Notes: generated by a model from the letters alone, not told the origin. 56,524 nucleotides of DNA from Paraktedonobacter sp035294465 (GCA_035294465.1 DATGKW010000248.1:1-56524), one strand, 5' to 3'. Positions 9,335-18,725 are shown, counted from the first letter of the stretch. Numbers and translations: made by a program.

Positions 9335-9500
9335 AATTATGTCCTTTCCTTAGGAGGAAACGTTTGCTTTCTACCTACCTGATGGCCGTTCTCTGCACCA
9401 GAGATTGCTTAACTATCAAAAAGCGTACCATGAAGTTTGCGCCGGGGTCCAGGAATTAGCTTCAAATCTCTTAAAGCTTTCTATAAGTTGATGCTTATAT

Positions 9501-9548
9501 ATCCATGAAAATGGGGCGCGCCCGTGGGCGTGCCCCATTTTCATGGAT
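9501..9548 (-). terminator. Near-perfect 23-bp hairpin after secA
   Basis: ATCCATGAAAATGGGGCGCG begins the left arm and the right arm repeats it in complement with one G-U change. It lies immediately downstream of the secA stop codon. No T run follows in either direction, so it may be a transcript 3'-end stabiliser or a palindromic repeat as much as a classical terminator. The rest of 9335-9552 shows nothing clear. Confidence 0.7.
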
Positions 9549-9552
9549 GTCT

Positions 9553-12500
9553 TTATGCTCCATGACACTTCTTATATTTTTTCCCGCTTCCACACGGGCA
9601 GGGGTCGTTGCGTCCGACTCTGGCTAGCTGGCGAGGAGTTGCGTAACTGGCGGCAGTGCGGCCATTCTGGCGCTGGCGATTAGATGAATTCTGGCGGCGC
9701 GAGGCAGGACGCAGTGCCTCGCTTTCGTCCGACTTGGCCTGACCACTGGCCCTGGCAATCGCCTCGGCGTTGGTGCGCACTGAGCGCGGTGTTTTACGTT
9801 TGGGCTGCTCAGGCGCTTTCACCGTGATGGTGATCTCGTTCTTCGTAAACCGCAAAAGTTGATCCACGATATAATGCTGTATCTGCGCTTTGAGATTCTC
9901 GAACATGAGATAGGCTTCGTTCTTGAATTCTACCAGAGGGTCGCGCTGGCCAACCGAGCGGAAGCCAATGCTGGCGCGCATGACATCCAGTGCGTCGATA
10001 TGGTCCATCCAGAGACGGTCCAGCACCTGTAAGGTGAACGAGCGCTCAATATCACCGATAGTGGGGACGCCCAGGCCGGGATTGTCTGCAGCCAGTTGAT
10101 TTAGCTGCTTCCCACGCTCCTCGTAATGGGCAACAAAAGCATCTGCCAGCTTCTTCGTCAGGTCGCTGCGCTTGACTGCGTGAATATTTTCGGGCAGCAC
10201 TTCGTCAGGAATGACCATCCAGTTCTCCAGCACTGTGAAGAGGTCTTCTAGCTGTTGCTCCTCGTCCACCATATTGTTGGGGATATGCGCACGGACAATG
10301 GCCGCGATTTCGTTGCGGATCATCTCGATCACGCGCTCGTGCATATCGGCGTGTTCCAGCACGGCTCGGCGGTCGGCGTAGATTACTTCCCGCTGCCTGG
10401 CGATCACGTCATCGTACTCGACCACATTTTTACGGATGTCGAAGTTATAACCCTCGACGCGCGTCTGCGATTGCTCGATTAAGCGCGAGACCATCTTATT
10501 TTCCAGAGGAATATCATCGCCCATGCCGGCCATTTCCATAAATCTAGAGACGCGCTCGCCGCCGAAACGACGCATCAATTCGTCCTCCAGCGAAAGATAG
10601 AAACGCGATTCGCCCGGATCACCCTGGCGACCCGCGCGGCCTCGCAGCTGGTTATCGATCCGCCTGGACTCGTGGCGCTCGGTGCCGATGATATAGAGGC
10701 CGCCCAGCTCAACCACGCGATTGTGATCCTCCTCGCACTCGCGTTTCTTGGCCTCGAAGAGTTCTTCTTTCTCTGCCTCGGTCATGTTCGCGAGATATTC
10801 TTGAATAGCCTCTTCTTTTTCGGCTCGCTCCTCTGCATTTGTTTCGGGCATTTCGCGAATAAAACTCACCTGTTCGGCGTGCTTGCGCAGAATCGAATCG
10901 AAGTAGCCTTCGGGGTTGCCTCCCAGCAGAATGTCGGTACCACGACCGGCCATATTTGTCGCGATAGTCACCGCGCCGCTGCGCCCGGCCTGGGCCACGA
11001 TCTGGGCCTCACGCTCATGGTGCTTGGCATTGAGTACGTTATGTTCGATTCCCTCTAATGCCAGCTTGCGCGAGAGAAGTTCAGAGATCTCTACCGAGGT
11101 GGTACCTACCAGAACTGGTTGCCCGCGAGCGTGGCGCTCCTTGATCTCTTCAACCACCGCGTTGTACTTTCCTTCGGCGGTACGATAGATATAATCGGGC
11201 TGGTCTACGCGGATCATCGGCTTATTGGTTGGGATTACCACAACATCGAGGTTATAGATCTTATGTAGTTCTTCGGCCTCGGTGTATGCGGTGCCGGTCA
11301 TGCCGGCCAGTTTTTCGTAAAGGCGGAAGAAATTCTGGAAAGTGATTGTGGCTAAAGTGTGATTTTCGCGCTGTACAGTCACGCCTTCTTTAGCTTCAAT
11401 GGCCTGATGCAGGCCCTCGCTATAACGCCGGCCCGGCATCTGGCGGCCCGTGAACTCGTCGACGATAATCACTTCGCCATCCTTGACGATATAGTCCTTG
11501 TCGCGATGGAAAATGACCTGGGCCTTAATCGCGTTCTCCATATAGCGCGGCAGGTCGGCATTCTCTTCCGCATAAATGTTCTTCACACCGGCCATGCGCT
11601 CGATTTTGGTAATGCCCTCATCGGTAAGCAGAACCGTGCGGGTCTTCTCATCAATGGTATAGTCCTCTTCGGGCTTGAGGCGCGTGGCCCAGCGTGCGAA
11701 CTTGGAGTACATCTCGGTCGATTCCTGGCCTGTGCCAGAGATGATTAACGGAGTACGAGCCTCATCGATCAAGATATTGTCAACCTCATCGACGATGGCA
11801 TAATTCAGTTCGCGTTGCACCATCTGGTCCAACGAGACCACCATATTATCGCGCAGGTAATCGAAACCAAATTCGTTATTGGTGCCATACGTAATATCGG
11901 CCAGATAGGCGGCTCGACGCTCCTCTGTTTGCGGCACCACAGCATTGACAATCACACCAACGGTCAGGCCCAGGAAGCGATGAATCTGACCCATCCACTC
12001 GGCGTCGCGGCGAGCCAGGTAGTCGTTGACGGTAACGATGTGAACCCCTTTGCCGGTCAGCGCGTTGAGATAGGCCGGTAGGGTTGCGACCAGTGTCTTT
12101 CCTTCACCGGTCTTCATCTCAGCGATTTTGCCCTGGTGCAGTACGATGCCGCCGATTAACTGGACATCATAGTGGCGCATATGGATGGTACGTTTACCGG
12201 CTTCGCGCACTACGGCAAAGGCTTCTGGCAGAAGATCATCGAGGGTTTTCCCATCTTTATAGCGTTTCACCATCTCAGGCAAAAGCTCATCCATCGCTTC
12301 GGCTTTCACTGCGACCAGCTCCGGTCGCAAGCGCTTGAGGATATCGCCCAGCAATTGTTCCAGGCGCTCGTCTGCACCTTCTTCTTGATCTGGGGCGGCT
12401 TTGCGCGCCTCGTCAAATCTCAGCCAGGCTTTCTTAAAAGCCTCGATCTGCAAATCGTTGTCAATCTCATCAAGCGCCGGCTCAACTTTTTTCAGCAGAT

Positions 12501-12990
12501 TCAGGGTCGCCTGTTGGGGATTCTCAGCCTCGTCGGGCCATTCCTGGGTCTCTTCGCCCAGGTCCATAGCCGCGTTCACGCGCAGGGTATCAAGGACCGG
12601 ACTCAGGCTTTCGTAGCTTTTCTCAAAGCATTCTGAGAGGGTATCGCGCAGGTGATCGCGCAGGGTATACTCAGGATCGCGCTTGCGCTCAATCTCCTGG
12701 CGATGTTCGGTCAGGGCCTTGCGCAGTTGTTCGTCGCTACATTTCTTTGCCAGAGGCTCAACCTCATCCAGAGCCTCGCGGAAGAGTTTGAGCAATTCAT
12801 CTTCCAACACCAGCCCGCCCTTGAGATGTAGATAAAGCTGCGCGCGAAATTCGGTGGTCTTGGCGGCCAGCTCTTCATCGCTGAGCTGCTCTATCTCTTC
12901 TTCCAGTTCGTTGATCTCATCAACTAATGGCTGGATCTTTTTCAATTCCTTCGCGTTGGGATCACCCAGCATTTTCCCTAATAGTTGCAT
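9553..12990 (-). CDS. secA: Preprotein translocase ATPase SecA (large form)
   Basis: ATPase motor of the Sec export pathway, acting at the membrane with SecYEG. The start chosen is the ATG at 12990 (MQLLGKMLGDPNAK), matching the family N-terminus; an ATG at 13062 would add 24 unrelated residues. This gives 1145 residues against about 800-900 in common SecA. The extra length is mostly an insertion at about residues 53-243, between the first helix region (LSDEELAAKTTEFRAQL) and the conserved LPEAFAVVREA block. Walker A is MKTGEGKT at about 292-299; VDEVDNILIDEARTPL is the DEAD-type box. The C-terminus carries the zinc-binding SEC-C motif DPCPCGSGKKYKKCHG, which binds SecB or ribosomes in other bacteria. 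Transcribed alone. Confidence 0.97.
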   Translation of the reverse strand: MQLLGKMLGDPNAKELKKIQPLVDEINELEEEIEQLSDEELAAKTTEFRAQLYLHLKGGLVLEDELLKLFREALDEVEPLAKKCSDEQLRKALTEHRQEIERKRDPEYTLRDHLRDTLSECFEKSYESLSPVLDTLRVNAAMDLGEETQEWPDEAENPQQATLNLLKKVEPALDEIDNDLQIEAFKKAWLRFDEARKAAPDQEEGADERLEQLLGDILKRLRPELVAVKAEAMDELLPEMVKRYKDGKTLDDLLPEAFAVVREAGKRTIHMRHYDVQLIGGIVLHQGKIAEMKTGEGKTLVATLPAYLNALTGKGVHIVTVNDYLARRDAEWMGQIHRFLGLTVGVIVNAVVPQTEERRAAYLADITYGTNNEFGFDYLRDNMVVSLDQMVQRELNYAIVDEVDNILIDEARTPLIISGTGQESTEMYSKFARWATRLKPEEDYTIDEKTRTVLLTDEGITKIERMAGVKNIYAEENADLPRYMENAIKAQVIFHRDKDYIVKDGEVIIVDEFTGRQMPGRRYSEGLHQAIEAKEGVTVQRENHTLATITFQNFFRLYEKLAGMTGTAYTEAEELHKIYNLDVVVIPTNKPMIRVDQPDYIYRTAEGKYNAVVEEIKERHARGQPVLVGTTSVEISELLSRKLALEGIEHNVLNAKHHEREAQIVAQAGRSGAVTIATNMAGRGTDILLGGNPEGYFDSILRKHAEQVSFIREMPETNAEERAEKEEAIQEYLANMTEAEKEELFEAKKRECEEDHNRVVELGGLYIIGTERHESRRIDNQLRGRAGRQGDPGESRFYLSLEDELMRRFGGERVSRFMEMAGMGDDIPLENKMVSRLIEQSQTRVEGYNFDIRKNVVEYDDVIARQREVIYADRRAVLEHADMHERVIEMIRNEIAAIVRAHIPNNMVDEEQQLEDLFTVLENWMVIPDEVLPENIHAVKRSDLTKKLADAFVAHYEERGKQLNQLAADNPGLGVPTIGDIERSFTLQVLDRLWMDHIDALDVMRASIGFRSVGQRDPLVEFKNEAYLMFENLKAQIQHYIVDQLLRFTKNEITITVKAPEQPKRKTPRSVRTNAEAIARASGQAKSDESEALRPASRRQNSSNRQRQNGRTAASYATPRQLARVGRNDPCPCGSGKKYKKCHGA

Positions 12991-13106
12991 AATCTTGAGC
13001 GTCTCCTCACACCGGGCGTGGGTGCGGTTGTTTTTTCTAACTGTCTGCCAGCAGGCTGTCAATCTATGGTAATTATAAGGATTCGATGATTAGAAATATC
13101 CTGTTC

Positions 13107-13115
13107 ATTATAACA
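13107..13115 (-). promoter_or_regulatory. Candidate extended -10 promoter for secA
   Basis: The minus strand reads TGTTATAAT at 13115-13107, a consensus extended -10. No good -35 is visible. It would give a leader of roughly 110 bases before the secA ATG at 12990. A second TATAAT occurs at 13077-13072. Confidence 0.5.
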
Positions 13116-13229
13116 TACCTCTCTTTTCAGAGAAGACCTGTTTATTCTTGTGAATCTCTGGCTGAGAGCTACCGGGCTATTCATCTGGCATGAATTTTTG
13201 AATAACCCTGGTAATTTGGTATAAGCGTA

Positions 13230-13259
13230 TTGCAATTTGTCTAGGGCCAATGTTATACT
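13230..13259 (+). promoter_or_regulatory. Promoter for the CHAP gene leader
   Basis: TTGCAA (13230-13235), 18-base spacer and TATACT (13254-13259) on the plus strand. It sits just before a small ORF with a good ribosome binding site and about 440 bases before the CHAP start codon, implying a long leader. Confidence 0.7.
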
Positions 13260-13281
13260 GAAATCCGTGGAGGTCCTTTGA

Positions 13282-13374
13282 ATGCTGCAAAACGCGTTGC
13301 ATGTGAACGGGTTAGAGCGACATTATTTAAGATACTCCGCTCTCCTCATCACGCGGGCCTTGTCTGGCGCGTGA
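13282..13374 (+). CDS. Possible 30-residue leader peptide upstream of the CHAP gene
   Basis: ATG at 13282 preceded by GGAGGTCCTTTGA, directly downstream of a promoter. It encodes 30 residues beginning MLQNALHVNG and ending ALSGA. I recognise no family. Being the first translatable ORF in a long leader that also carries an intrinsic terminator, it may be a regulatory leader peptide. It could also be a chance ORF; only the promoter and ribosome binding site support it. Confidence 0.4.
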   Translation: MLQNALHVNGLERHYLRYSALLITRALSGA

Positions 13375-13543
13375 AGCACATTCAAGCTTTCCAGGATGCT
13401 CGCGCACCTTATGAAACTCTTTGCGTAAAGAAAGATAGATAGAATTTCCCAGGCCACCGACATCTTCCCAGAGGGGTGTGTCTATTTGTAAGTGGACCAT
13501 GTTCTGCAAGGCGGCAGAAACTACGTATCCTTATGCCGATGGG

Positions 13544-13598
13544 GCAAACGGCCAGGTCCCCGTTGCTGCGCAAGCAAACGATTGGCTCATCGTTTTTT
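13544..13598 (+). terminator. Leader hairpin and intrinsic terminator before the CHAP gene
   Basis: A first hairpin pairs GCAAACGG (13544-13551) with CCGTTGC (13560-13566). A second pairs AAACGAT (13576-13582) with ATCGTTT (13589-13595) and runs into six T residues. This is about 105 bases before the CHAP start codon and could attenuate its transcription. I could not match the leader to a known riboswitch class. Confidence 0.5.
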
Positions 13599-13704
13599 GT
13601 TCGCTCACCTGGACCGGAAGAGGTCGCTGTTTCTTTTGCCAGATCGGGGAGGGGAACAGGCGCGTTTCTCGACAGAAGAGCATGGTTTAGAAGGAACTGT
13701 ATCA

Positions 13705-16134
13705 ATGCGTGCTACTCTGTTTTCCCGGAACAGGCATGAGCAAAACGCGAACTGGCACCAGAAAGGCTCTTTGCCGAAAAGGCTCTTTGGCCGCCGGCAC
13801 CTGCTTCATGTGTTTGCTCTTTCCTTGCTTTTGGCGACCGTCTGGCTCGCTTTTAGCTCGAATTCGACACACGCGGCGGCGTTTGATCATACGAGAAACA
13901 CGGTCGATACAGGGTGTAAGCAGCTTACATTTAGCTCCGATGGGAATCCGTTTCCGCTCTGTCCGGGACCTTTTCCGACGGGGGGGAATTGTGTCTGGTG
14001 GGGTTGGGAAATGTGGCATCTGCTTGGCTATGATCTGCCTCCGAATTGGGGCAATGCTGCGGAGTGGCTGATAGATGCCGAGCGCTTTGGCCTGCCGGTA
14101 GGCACACAGCCGCGCGTTGGCTCGCTGGCCGTTTTCCCGGTGGCCGATGGTGTGTGGGCCTTTGGCCCGGCCGGGCATGTGGCCTTTGTCACCTGGGTAA
14201 GCCCTGATGGGCAGAACTTCAATGTAACCTATCAGAATTATGGCGACCCGACTCCCATGTATACCGGCATTGGGTACAATGTCTCCGTCATCAATGAGCC
14301 GCGTTACCAGAATGGCCATTTAGGTTTCATCTATTTCCCCAAACCAATCGATCCTGCCCTGTTCGCGAAGTTGCCCGGCATCAACGGCAATGATCTGGCC
14401 GGAGTCGATACCGCGAACGCGCAGTTGAATACCGATCCGAGTGGGACGCTTGCCAGCAGCCGGGTCGCGCTGGGCCTGCCTCCCGGTTCCTATGACCAGG
14501 AGTTCAGCACCAATTTCACTGACGACGGCCATACTGATCTCTTGCTCTATAACCGTCAGGAGGGTCGCATCGATGTCCTGGCGCTGACCTATCCCTATCA
14601 AAATCTCAGCCCTCGTATCTTGCATAACTATCCAATAGGGAGTTCTGGCAACCAAGACGAGCCGTATAGGGTCAGTCTGCAGGATTCAAAAACGTCTGCG
14701 ACAGGATGGGGGCCGAATCTGGATATCTATCTTGGCGATTTTACCGGCAGCGGGCATACCGAGATTCTGCTCTACAATCGCGTCTCCGGCCAGATCCAGA
14801 TTCTCACTCTGACGCCTCAGTTGACTATCGCCAAACATATTATTCTCCCCGGCTGGGGGCCTGGCTGGGAAGTCTATGCCGGTCAGTTCGATGGGCAGCG
14901 CACCGATTTGCTTCTCTATAAGCGGTTCGCGATTCCGACGCCTTTGCCGACTACACCGACTCCTGCACCGACACCAACCCAGCCAGCGCCTACACCCACG
15001 CCAAGTCCGACGCCGATGCCGAGTCCGACGCCGACGCCAAGTCCGACGCCGAGTCCGACGCCGACGCCAAGTCCGACGCCGATGCCAAGTCCGACGCCGA
15101 GTCCGACGCCGACGCCAAGTCCGACACCGAATCCGACGCCGAGTCCGACGCCGACGCCAAGTCCTACTTCAACTCCCGCGCCTACTGCGACTTCAACTGC
15201 GAACACAAATAGCTCGCTGAATGCTCAGCCGGATGGGTACACGCAGAGCCAGGCCCACACTTTTACAGGGATTGGCGAGCCACAGGATAAAAGCGGGCAA
15301 GCGCCTGCGGACTGGAATACAACCGGATTGACAGCCGAAATTCGCCTGATCAGCCTGACGAAAAATTTCACTGTAGGGGTGGATCAGGACTATTCACTCT
15401 GGCATAACTCCTGGGAGATCTATATTGGGCGCTTTGTCAACCCGAATCGCGATGGTGTCTTCCTCTACGACCGCCTCTCCGGTGAAGGCCGCCTGATAGA
15501 GTTCTCGTCGCAATTGACGCTGGCGCGCTTCCAGTTCCTTCACAACCTTGGTGGGAATTGGGAGGTCCACACGGGCGACTTCAGCGGCCAGGGCCAGGCC
15601 CAGATTCTTCTCTACGATTCCACCAGCGGCGATGCCCAGATGCTGGTCTTGAAGAAGGATCTTTCGCTGGCCGATCAAATAGACTACACCGGCTGGTCCG
15701 CGAACCAGGTGTTGTACGTGGGTCACTTTGGTCTGCCTACTCTTAGCATCATGCTTTACGATCCTCAGCAGGATCAGAGCACTTTCATGGCCTTTGACTC
15801 TTCACTCAATGTCTCGCAGCAGGAGACGGTGCAGAGTTGGGGACCAACCTCGCAAATTCTGGTCGGCTCGTTCCTGGATCGCTCAACCTGCCTGGATCAG
15901 CATACCTGCTCCAGCGGCGATGATATTCTGGTGCTCGACCGTACCACCGGTATGATCCAGCAGTATGTCTTTTCGTTCAGTGACCAGTACAACGTGTACG
16001 ATAGCCGCGAACAGGCTTTCTTGCGCGATGGAATAGCCACGACTGCCTCGCCCAGCGTACTTCCCGTGAACACAAATACGTTCAGCCTGCTCTCTTCAGA
16101 GATGAGCACCATCCGCGACGAAGAATTATATTAG
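13705..16134 (+). CDS. Secreted CHAP-domain hydrolase with beta-propeller-like repeats
   Basis: 809 residues from the ATG at 13705 (AAGGA nine bases upstream); an in-frame ATG at 13492 would add 71 residues that look non-coding. A signal peptide or anchor spans about 33-50 with an Ala-rich end (THAAA). The CHAP domain follows, with catalytic Cys96 in GGNCVWW and His158 in AGHVAFV; such domains cut peptidoglycan amide bonds. The rest holds six or seven repeats of the form LLYxRxxGxIxxLxL with an aromatic GWEVY-type segment, resembling propeller blades. A Pro/Thr/Ser-rich linker (about residues 408-495) is inserted inside one repeat, between LLLYKR and EIRLISLTKNF. Role in wall remodelling or defence is inferred. 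No adjacent partner gene. Confidence 0.87.
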   Translation: MRATLFSRNRHEQNANWHQKGSLPKRLFGRRHLLHVFALSLLLATVWLAFSSNSTHAAAFDHTRNTVDTGCKQLTFSSDGNPFPLCPGPFPTGGNCVWWGWEMWHLLGYDLPPNWGNAAEWLIDAERFGLPVGTQPRVGSLAVFPVADGVWAFGPAGHVAFVTWVSPDGQNFNVTYQNYGDPTPMYTGIGYNVSVINEPRYQNGHLGFIYFPKPIDPALFAKLPGINGNDLAGVDTANAQLNTDPSGTLASSRVALGLPPGSYDQEFSTNFTDDGHTDLLLYNRQEGRIDVLALTYPYQNLSPRILHNYPIGSSGNQDEPYRVSLQDSKTSATGWGPNLDIYLGDFTGSGHTEILLYNRVSGQIQILTLTPQLTIAKHIILPGWGPGWEVYAGQFDGQRTDLLLYKRFAIPTPLPTTPTPAPTPTQPAPTPTPSPTPMPSPTPTPSPTPSPTPTPSPTPMPSPTPSPTPTPSPTPNPTPSPTPTPSPTSTPAPTATSTANTNSSLNAQPDGYTQSQAHTFTGIGEPQDKSGQAPADWNTTGLTAEIRLISLTKNFTVGVDQDYSLWHNSWEIYIGRFVNPNRDGVFLYDRLSGEGRLIEFSSQLTLARFQFLHNLGGNWEVHTGDFSGQGQAQILLYDSTSGDAQMLVLKKDLSLADQIDYTGWSANQVLYVGHFGLPTLSIMLYDPQQDQSTFMAFDSSLNVSQQETVQSWGPTSQILVGSFLDRSTCLDQHTCSSGDDILVLDRTTGMIQQYVFSFSDQYNVYDSREQAFLRDGIATTASPSVLPVNTNTFSLLSSEMSTIRDEELY
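14940..15190 (+). repeat. Tandem low-complexity repeat coding for a Pro/Thr/Ser linker
   Basis: Short units such as CCGACGCCGAGT and CCGACGCCAAGT repeat in tandem within the CHAP gene. All are multiples of three bases, so length changes would keep the frame. This is protein low complexity, not a CRISPR array. Confidence 0.85.
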
Positions 16135-16142
16135 CTCTGTAG

Positions 16143-16212
16143 CAGGATGGAGCGACCCTCCATGCATGCATAGGTCACGCCCGCATGTGCATGGAGCGCC
16201 GCTCCATCCTGT
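16143..16212. terminator. Two-level palindrome after the CHAP gene
   Basis: CAGGATGGAGCG pairs with CGCTCCATCCTG at the outside, and CTCCATGCA pairs with TGCATGGAG inside. It starts about 9 bases after the stop codon and has no T run. Probably a transcript 3' end or palindromic repeat. Confidence 0.6.
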
Positions 16213-16810
16213 AGGGTGCTTTTCGTGAGTTAAGATATATAATCACATGCATAGACTTACGGATTTTTCTATATATAGTATCTGCAAGAGCAAATAAATC
16301 TATAAATGGTTAAGAAGTTTCTTGATGCAAACGCGGTTTCTCAACGAGATCTCTATAGCTTCGTAACCATGATCGGGGAGGATACCGGTACAATGAAACT
16401 ATGGTCTCTAGACGCGGGAGACGTTGAGATGCGGGGCGAAGTGTGGTGGAGTTTGCTCTGAGAGAGTAGCTGTACCTGCCTACTCAGCAATGATAGAGGA
16501 TTTTTCCCTGGCGCGATAGCGAAGTGCTGGTGCGTGGTAACTGGCAGAGGCATAGGCCATCTGTTGCTTCTGCCGGGTGGTGTGTGGATGGTATGGAACG
16601 GGGGATGGCTGCTGTATAGAGCAGGGTCATGCTTGTACATGGGGATGTGGTGAACTTGCAGCCTCTATTTGCTTATCAGGTTGCAAGCGGTGGTGGCGCA
16701 AGCATGCTCTGCTCTATAGGGTGAGGTTGAGGTGGCTGGTGATGAAGTTATACGCGCTCCAGGCTGGAGTGCAGGATTTCTGCACCTGCACTTCACTGTC
16801 GCGCGAGGGG
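16213..16810. other. About 600 bases with no convincing gene
   Basis: The first part is AT-rich with TATATA-like stretches. The second part is open in the frame of the next gene from 16577, but the predicted residues are Cys/Trp-rich and unlike protein, so I leave it out. No hairpin or promoter stands out. Confidence 0.45.
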
Positions 16811-17668
16811 ATGGCTGTGTTTGTTGTGAGTGAGGTAAGACCATCTATGCTCAAAGATAGCGAATGCAAGCCGCATGTTGAGGGCCGCTCTGGGAACAGG
16901 GTTAGCAGTGCGGTATGGCCCGTGAATGTGCGCAGGGTGGTAGCTACAGGGAAAGCAGCTCAGCGGCGCCGCGATTGGATTATGCAGGGTCGCTGGTGGG
17001 TTCTCCTGGCCGATGCCCTCTCGCTACGCATTCTGTTTGTTTTAACAACGGTCCTGGTGGTGATCAGTAGCCTGCTTGTTGCCATGCTGGGTCTGCAATT
17101 CTGGTATATCTTGTTGTTGCCTCTCCTGCTTTTTACCCTGATCTTATTTATTCCCCTTTTTCTGGCCGGCAGGTCCCCTATGGAGATGGTCCCACCGGGC
17201 CTATCGAGCTTCGCCCAGGAGCTTAGAAGTTCTACCAGTTTGCTCTCCCTCTACGTTCAGGAATTAAAAAGCTCTCCTGGCTATGCGGACGAGTTGAGGA
17301 GCGAGCCTGGCTTTCCTTCGTCTGCGACTCCCGCGACTCCTATGCCTGCTGCCCCTCCGCTCATCCGTGTGCTGGAGACATACGATCTACGCGAGATGCG
17401 GGTTGAGCATTTCCTCAAGGGGTTGCCCGCAGAGGAAACGGCCAGCTATCAGGAGACACAGCCTATGGAGCGGCACTTCTGGCATACCATTGGTACCGAA
17501 CCCCTGGGAGACCGCAGTGCTTCCGATGACAGTCTGACAAACGAGAGCCGGTTTCTAGAAAGGGATCATCCTCTTGATGGTGACGCGCAGGAAGACTCCA
17601 GTCAGACGGGTGAAGCGCGGGATGATTCGCCTCAGAGAGAAACGCGTGAAAATATGACCTTCGGGTAG
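16811..17668 (+). CDS. Two-helix membrane protein of unknown function
   Basis: About 285 residues if started at the ATG at 16811; the same frame is open from 16577, and later starts at 16847 or 16982 are possible because none has a strong ribosome binding site. Two adjacent hydrophobic helices occur about 55-100 residues in (LRILFVLTTVLVVISSLLVAM and then WYILLLPLLLFTLILFI). The C-terminal part is soluble and acidic, with Pro/Ala-rich patches and a polar Asp/Ser/Glu-rich tail. No family recognised. It ends 93 bases before the VOC gene and is in the same direction, but no functional link is apparent. Confidence 0.6.
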   Translation: MAVFVVSEVRPSMLKDSECKPHVEGRSGNRVSSAVWPVNVRRVVATGKAAQRRRDWIMQGRWWVLLADALSLRILFVLTTVLVVISSLLVAMLGLQFWYILLLPLLLFTLILFIPLFLAGRSPMEMVPPGLSSFAQELRSSTSLLSLYVQELKSSPGYADELRSEPGFPSSATPATPMPAAPPLIRVLETYDLREMRVEHFLKGLPAEETASYQETQPMERHFWHTIGTEPLGDRSASDDSLTNESRFLERDHPLDGDAQEDSSQTGEARDDSPQRETRENMTFG

Positions 17669-17761
17669 CATTGTTGACCTCTGGCCGTTTTGCTATGTAT
17701 GATCACGTTGAAACATCCATGATCGTCAGGCAGTCTATGCACGCGGGAGGAAAGTATTAAG

Positions 17762-18724
17762 ATGAGTGAGCAGCAAGTAGAGAAGGTTCGTGTAAAGCGG
17801 CTGGCCCATGTCGGCCTGTGGTCCACAGACGTTCCGGCCCAGACACGTTTTTACCGGCAGACTATGGGGTTTAGCCTGCGTTTTACCCAGGAGATCCCCT
17901 CCGATGATCCAGAATTAGAGAATGCGAATACATTCCTCTCGCTGGGAGACGAATATCACTGCCTGGGCCTCTTTACCGATATGCGCCAATCGGGCAGCAA
18001 CGGGAGCCTACCTACGCAGCAGCCGCGGCTGCACCATATTTCTTTCGAGGTGGACACAGACGCGGAACTCGCGGCCCTGGCTGCTCGCCTCAATCAATCA
18101 GGTGTAACTCTTGAGCTGGCTCAGCGCGATGGCGATCCCGAAATGGGTGATACGCTCTGGTTTAGCGATCCCGATGGCAATCGCATTGAGATCTCGGTGA
18201 CGCCCGAAGATCTCTTGAACCTTCCTGCCACTGGCGAGAGCCGCAGAATTCGTCTGCGTCCCCAGGCATTGCAGCATCTCGCCTTGCGTAGCATGCACCT
18301 GGAGGAGATGGTGGAATTCTACACAGAGGCCCTGGGCTTCGATATCTCTGATTGGTTGCTGCGCGAATGCGTTTGGTTGCGCTGCAATAGCGATCATCAC
18401 ACGCTGATTCTCATGCAGGGCAAGCAGGATATCGATCATATCGGATACAGCATTCCCACTGGTGCCGACCTGCTGGCCTGGGGAGATTACCTGAGCCGCC
18501 AGCAGCGAACCATTCTCTGGGGACCTGGGCGCCACGGCGCGGGCAACGATCTCTTCCTGCGCTTCGCCGACGCCGACGGCGTCCATATCGAGCTATCGGC
18601 TGAGCTCCAGCAGTACCATGATCGTGACGTGACGACACCGCCGCGTCTGTGGCATACCCGTCCGTCAGCGCTCAATCTCTGGGGTGCTCTGCCTCCCTGG
18701 GTGCGCGAAGAGGTGCGTGTATAG
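17762..18724 (+). CDS. Double VOC-domain protein, extradiol ring-cleavage dioxygenase-like
   Basis: 320 residues, ATG after GGGAGGAAAG. Two glyoxalase/VOC modules span about 8-150 and 165-290, as in type I extradiol dioxygenases such as catechol 2,3-dioxygenase. In module two the metal ligands appear as His in QHLALRS, His in DHIGYSI and Glu in HIELSAE. Module one also keeps the same pattern (AHVGLWS, HHISFEV, RIEISV), although in classical enzymes only the C-terminal module binds metal. It converges with a fumarylacetoacetate-hydrolase-family gene (stop codons one base apart), suggesting aromatic or related ring-fission metabolism. The substrate cannot be told from sequence. Confidence 0.85.
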   Translation: MSEQQVEKVRVKRLAHVGLWSTDVPAQTRFYRQTMGFSLRFTQEIPSDDPELENANTFLSLGDEYHCLGLFTDMRQSGSNGSLPTQQPRLHHISFEVDTDAELAALAARLNQSGVTLELAQRDGDPEMGDTLWFSDPDGNRIEISVTPEDLLNLPATGESRRIRLRPQALQHLALRSMHLEEMVEFYTEALGFDISDWLLRECVWLRCNSDHHTLILMQGKQDIDHIGYSIPTGADLLAWGDYLSRQQRTILWGPGRHGAGNDLFLRFADADGVHIELSAELQQYHDRDVTTPPRLWHTRPSALNLWGALPPWVREEVRV

Positions 18725-18725
18725 C

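Noticed and set aside
13544..13600. c-di-GMP riboswitch in the CHAP leader
   Set aside because: GGCAAAC is present but the GAAA loop, ACGCAAAG and the 3' GGGUUACC parts are missing or out of order.
13492..13704. N-terminal extension of the CHAP protein
   Set aside because: The 71 extra residues are Arg/Cys-rich and unlike a signal region, and include the leader terminator; the ATG at 13705 has a better ribosome binding site.
14940..15190. CRISPR-like regular repeats
   Set aside because: The units are short, in frame, and encode a Pro/Thr/Ser linker; there are no spacers.
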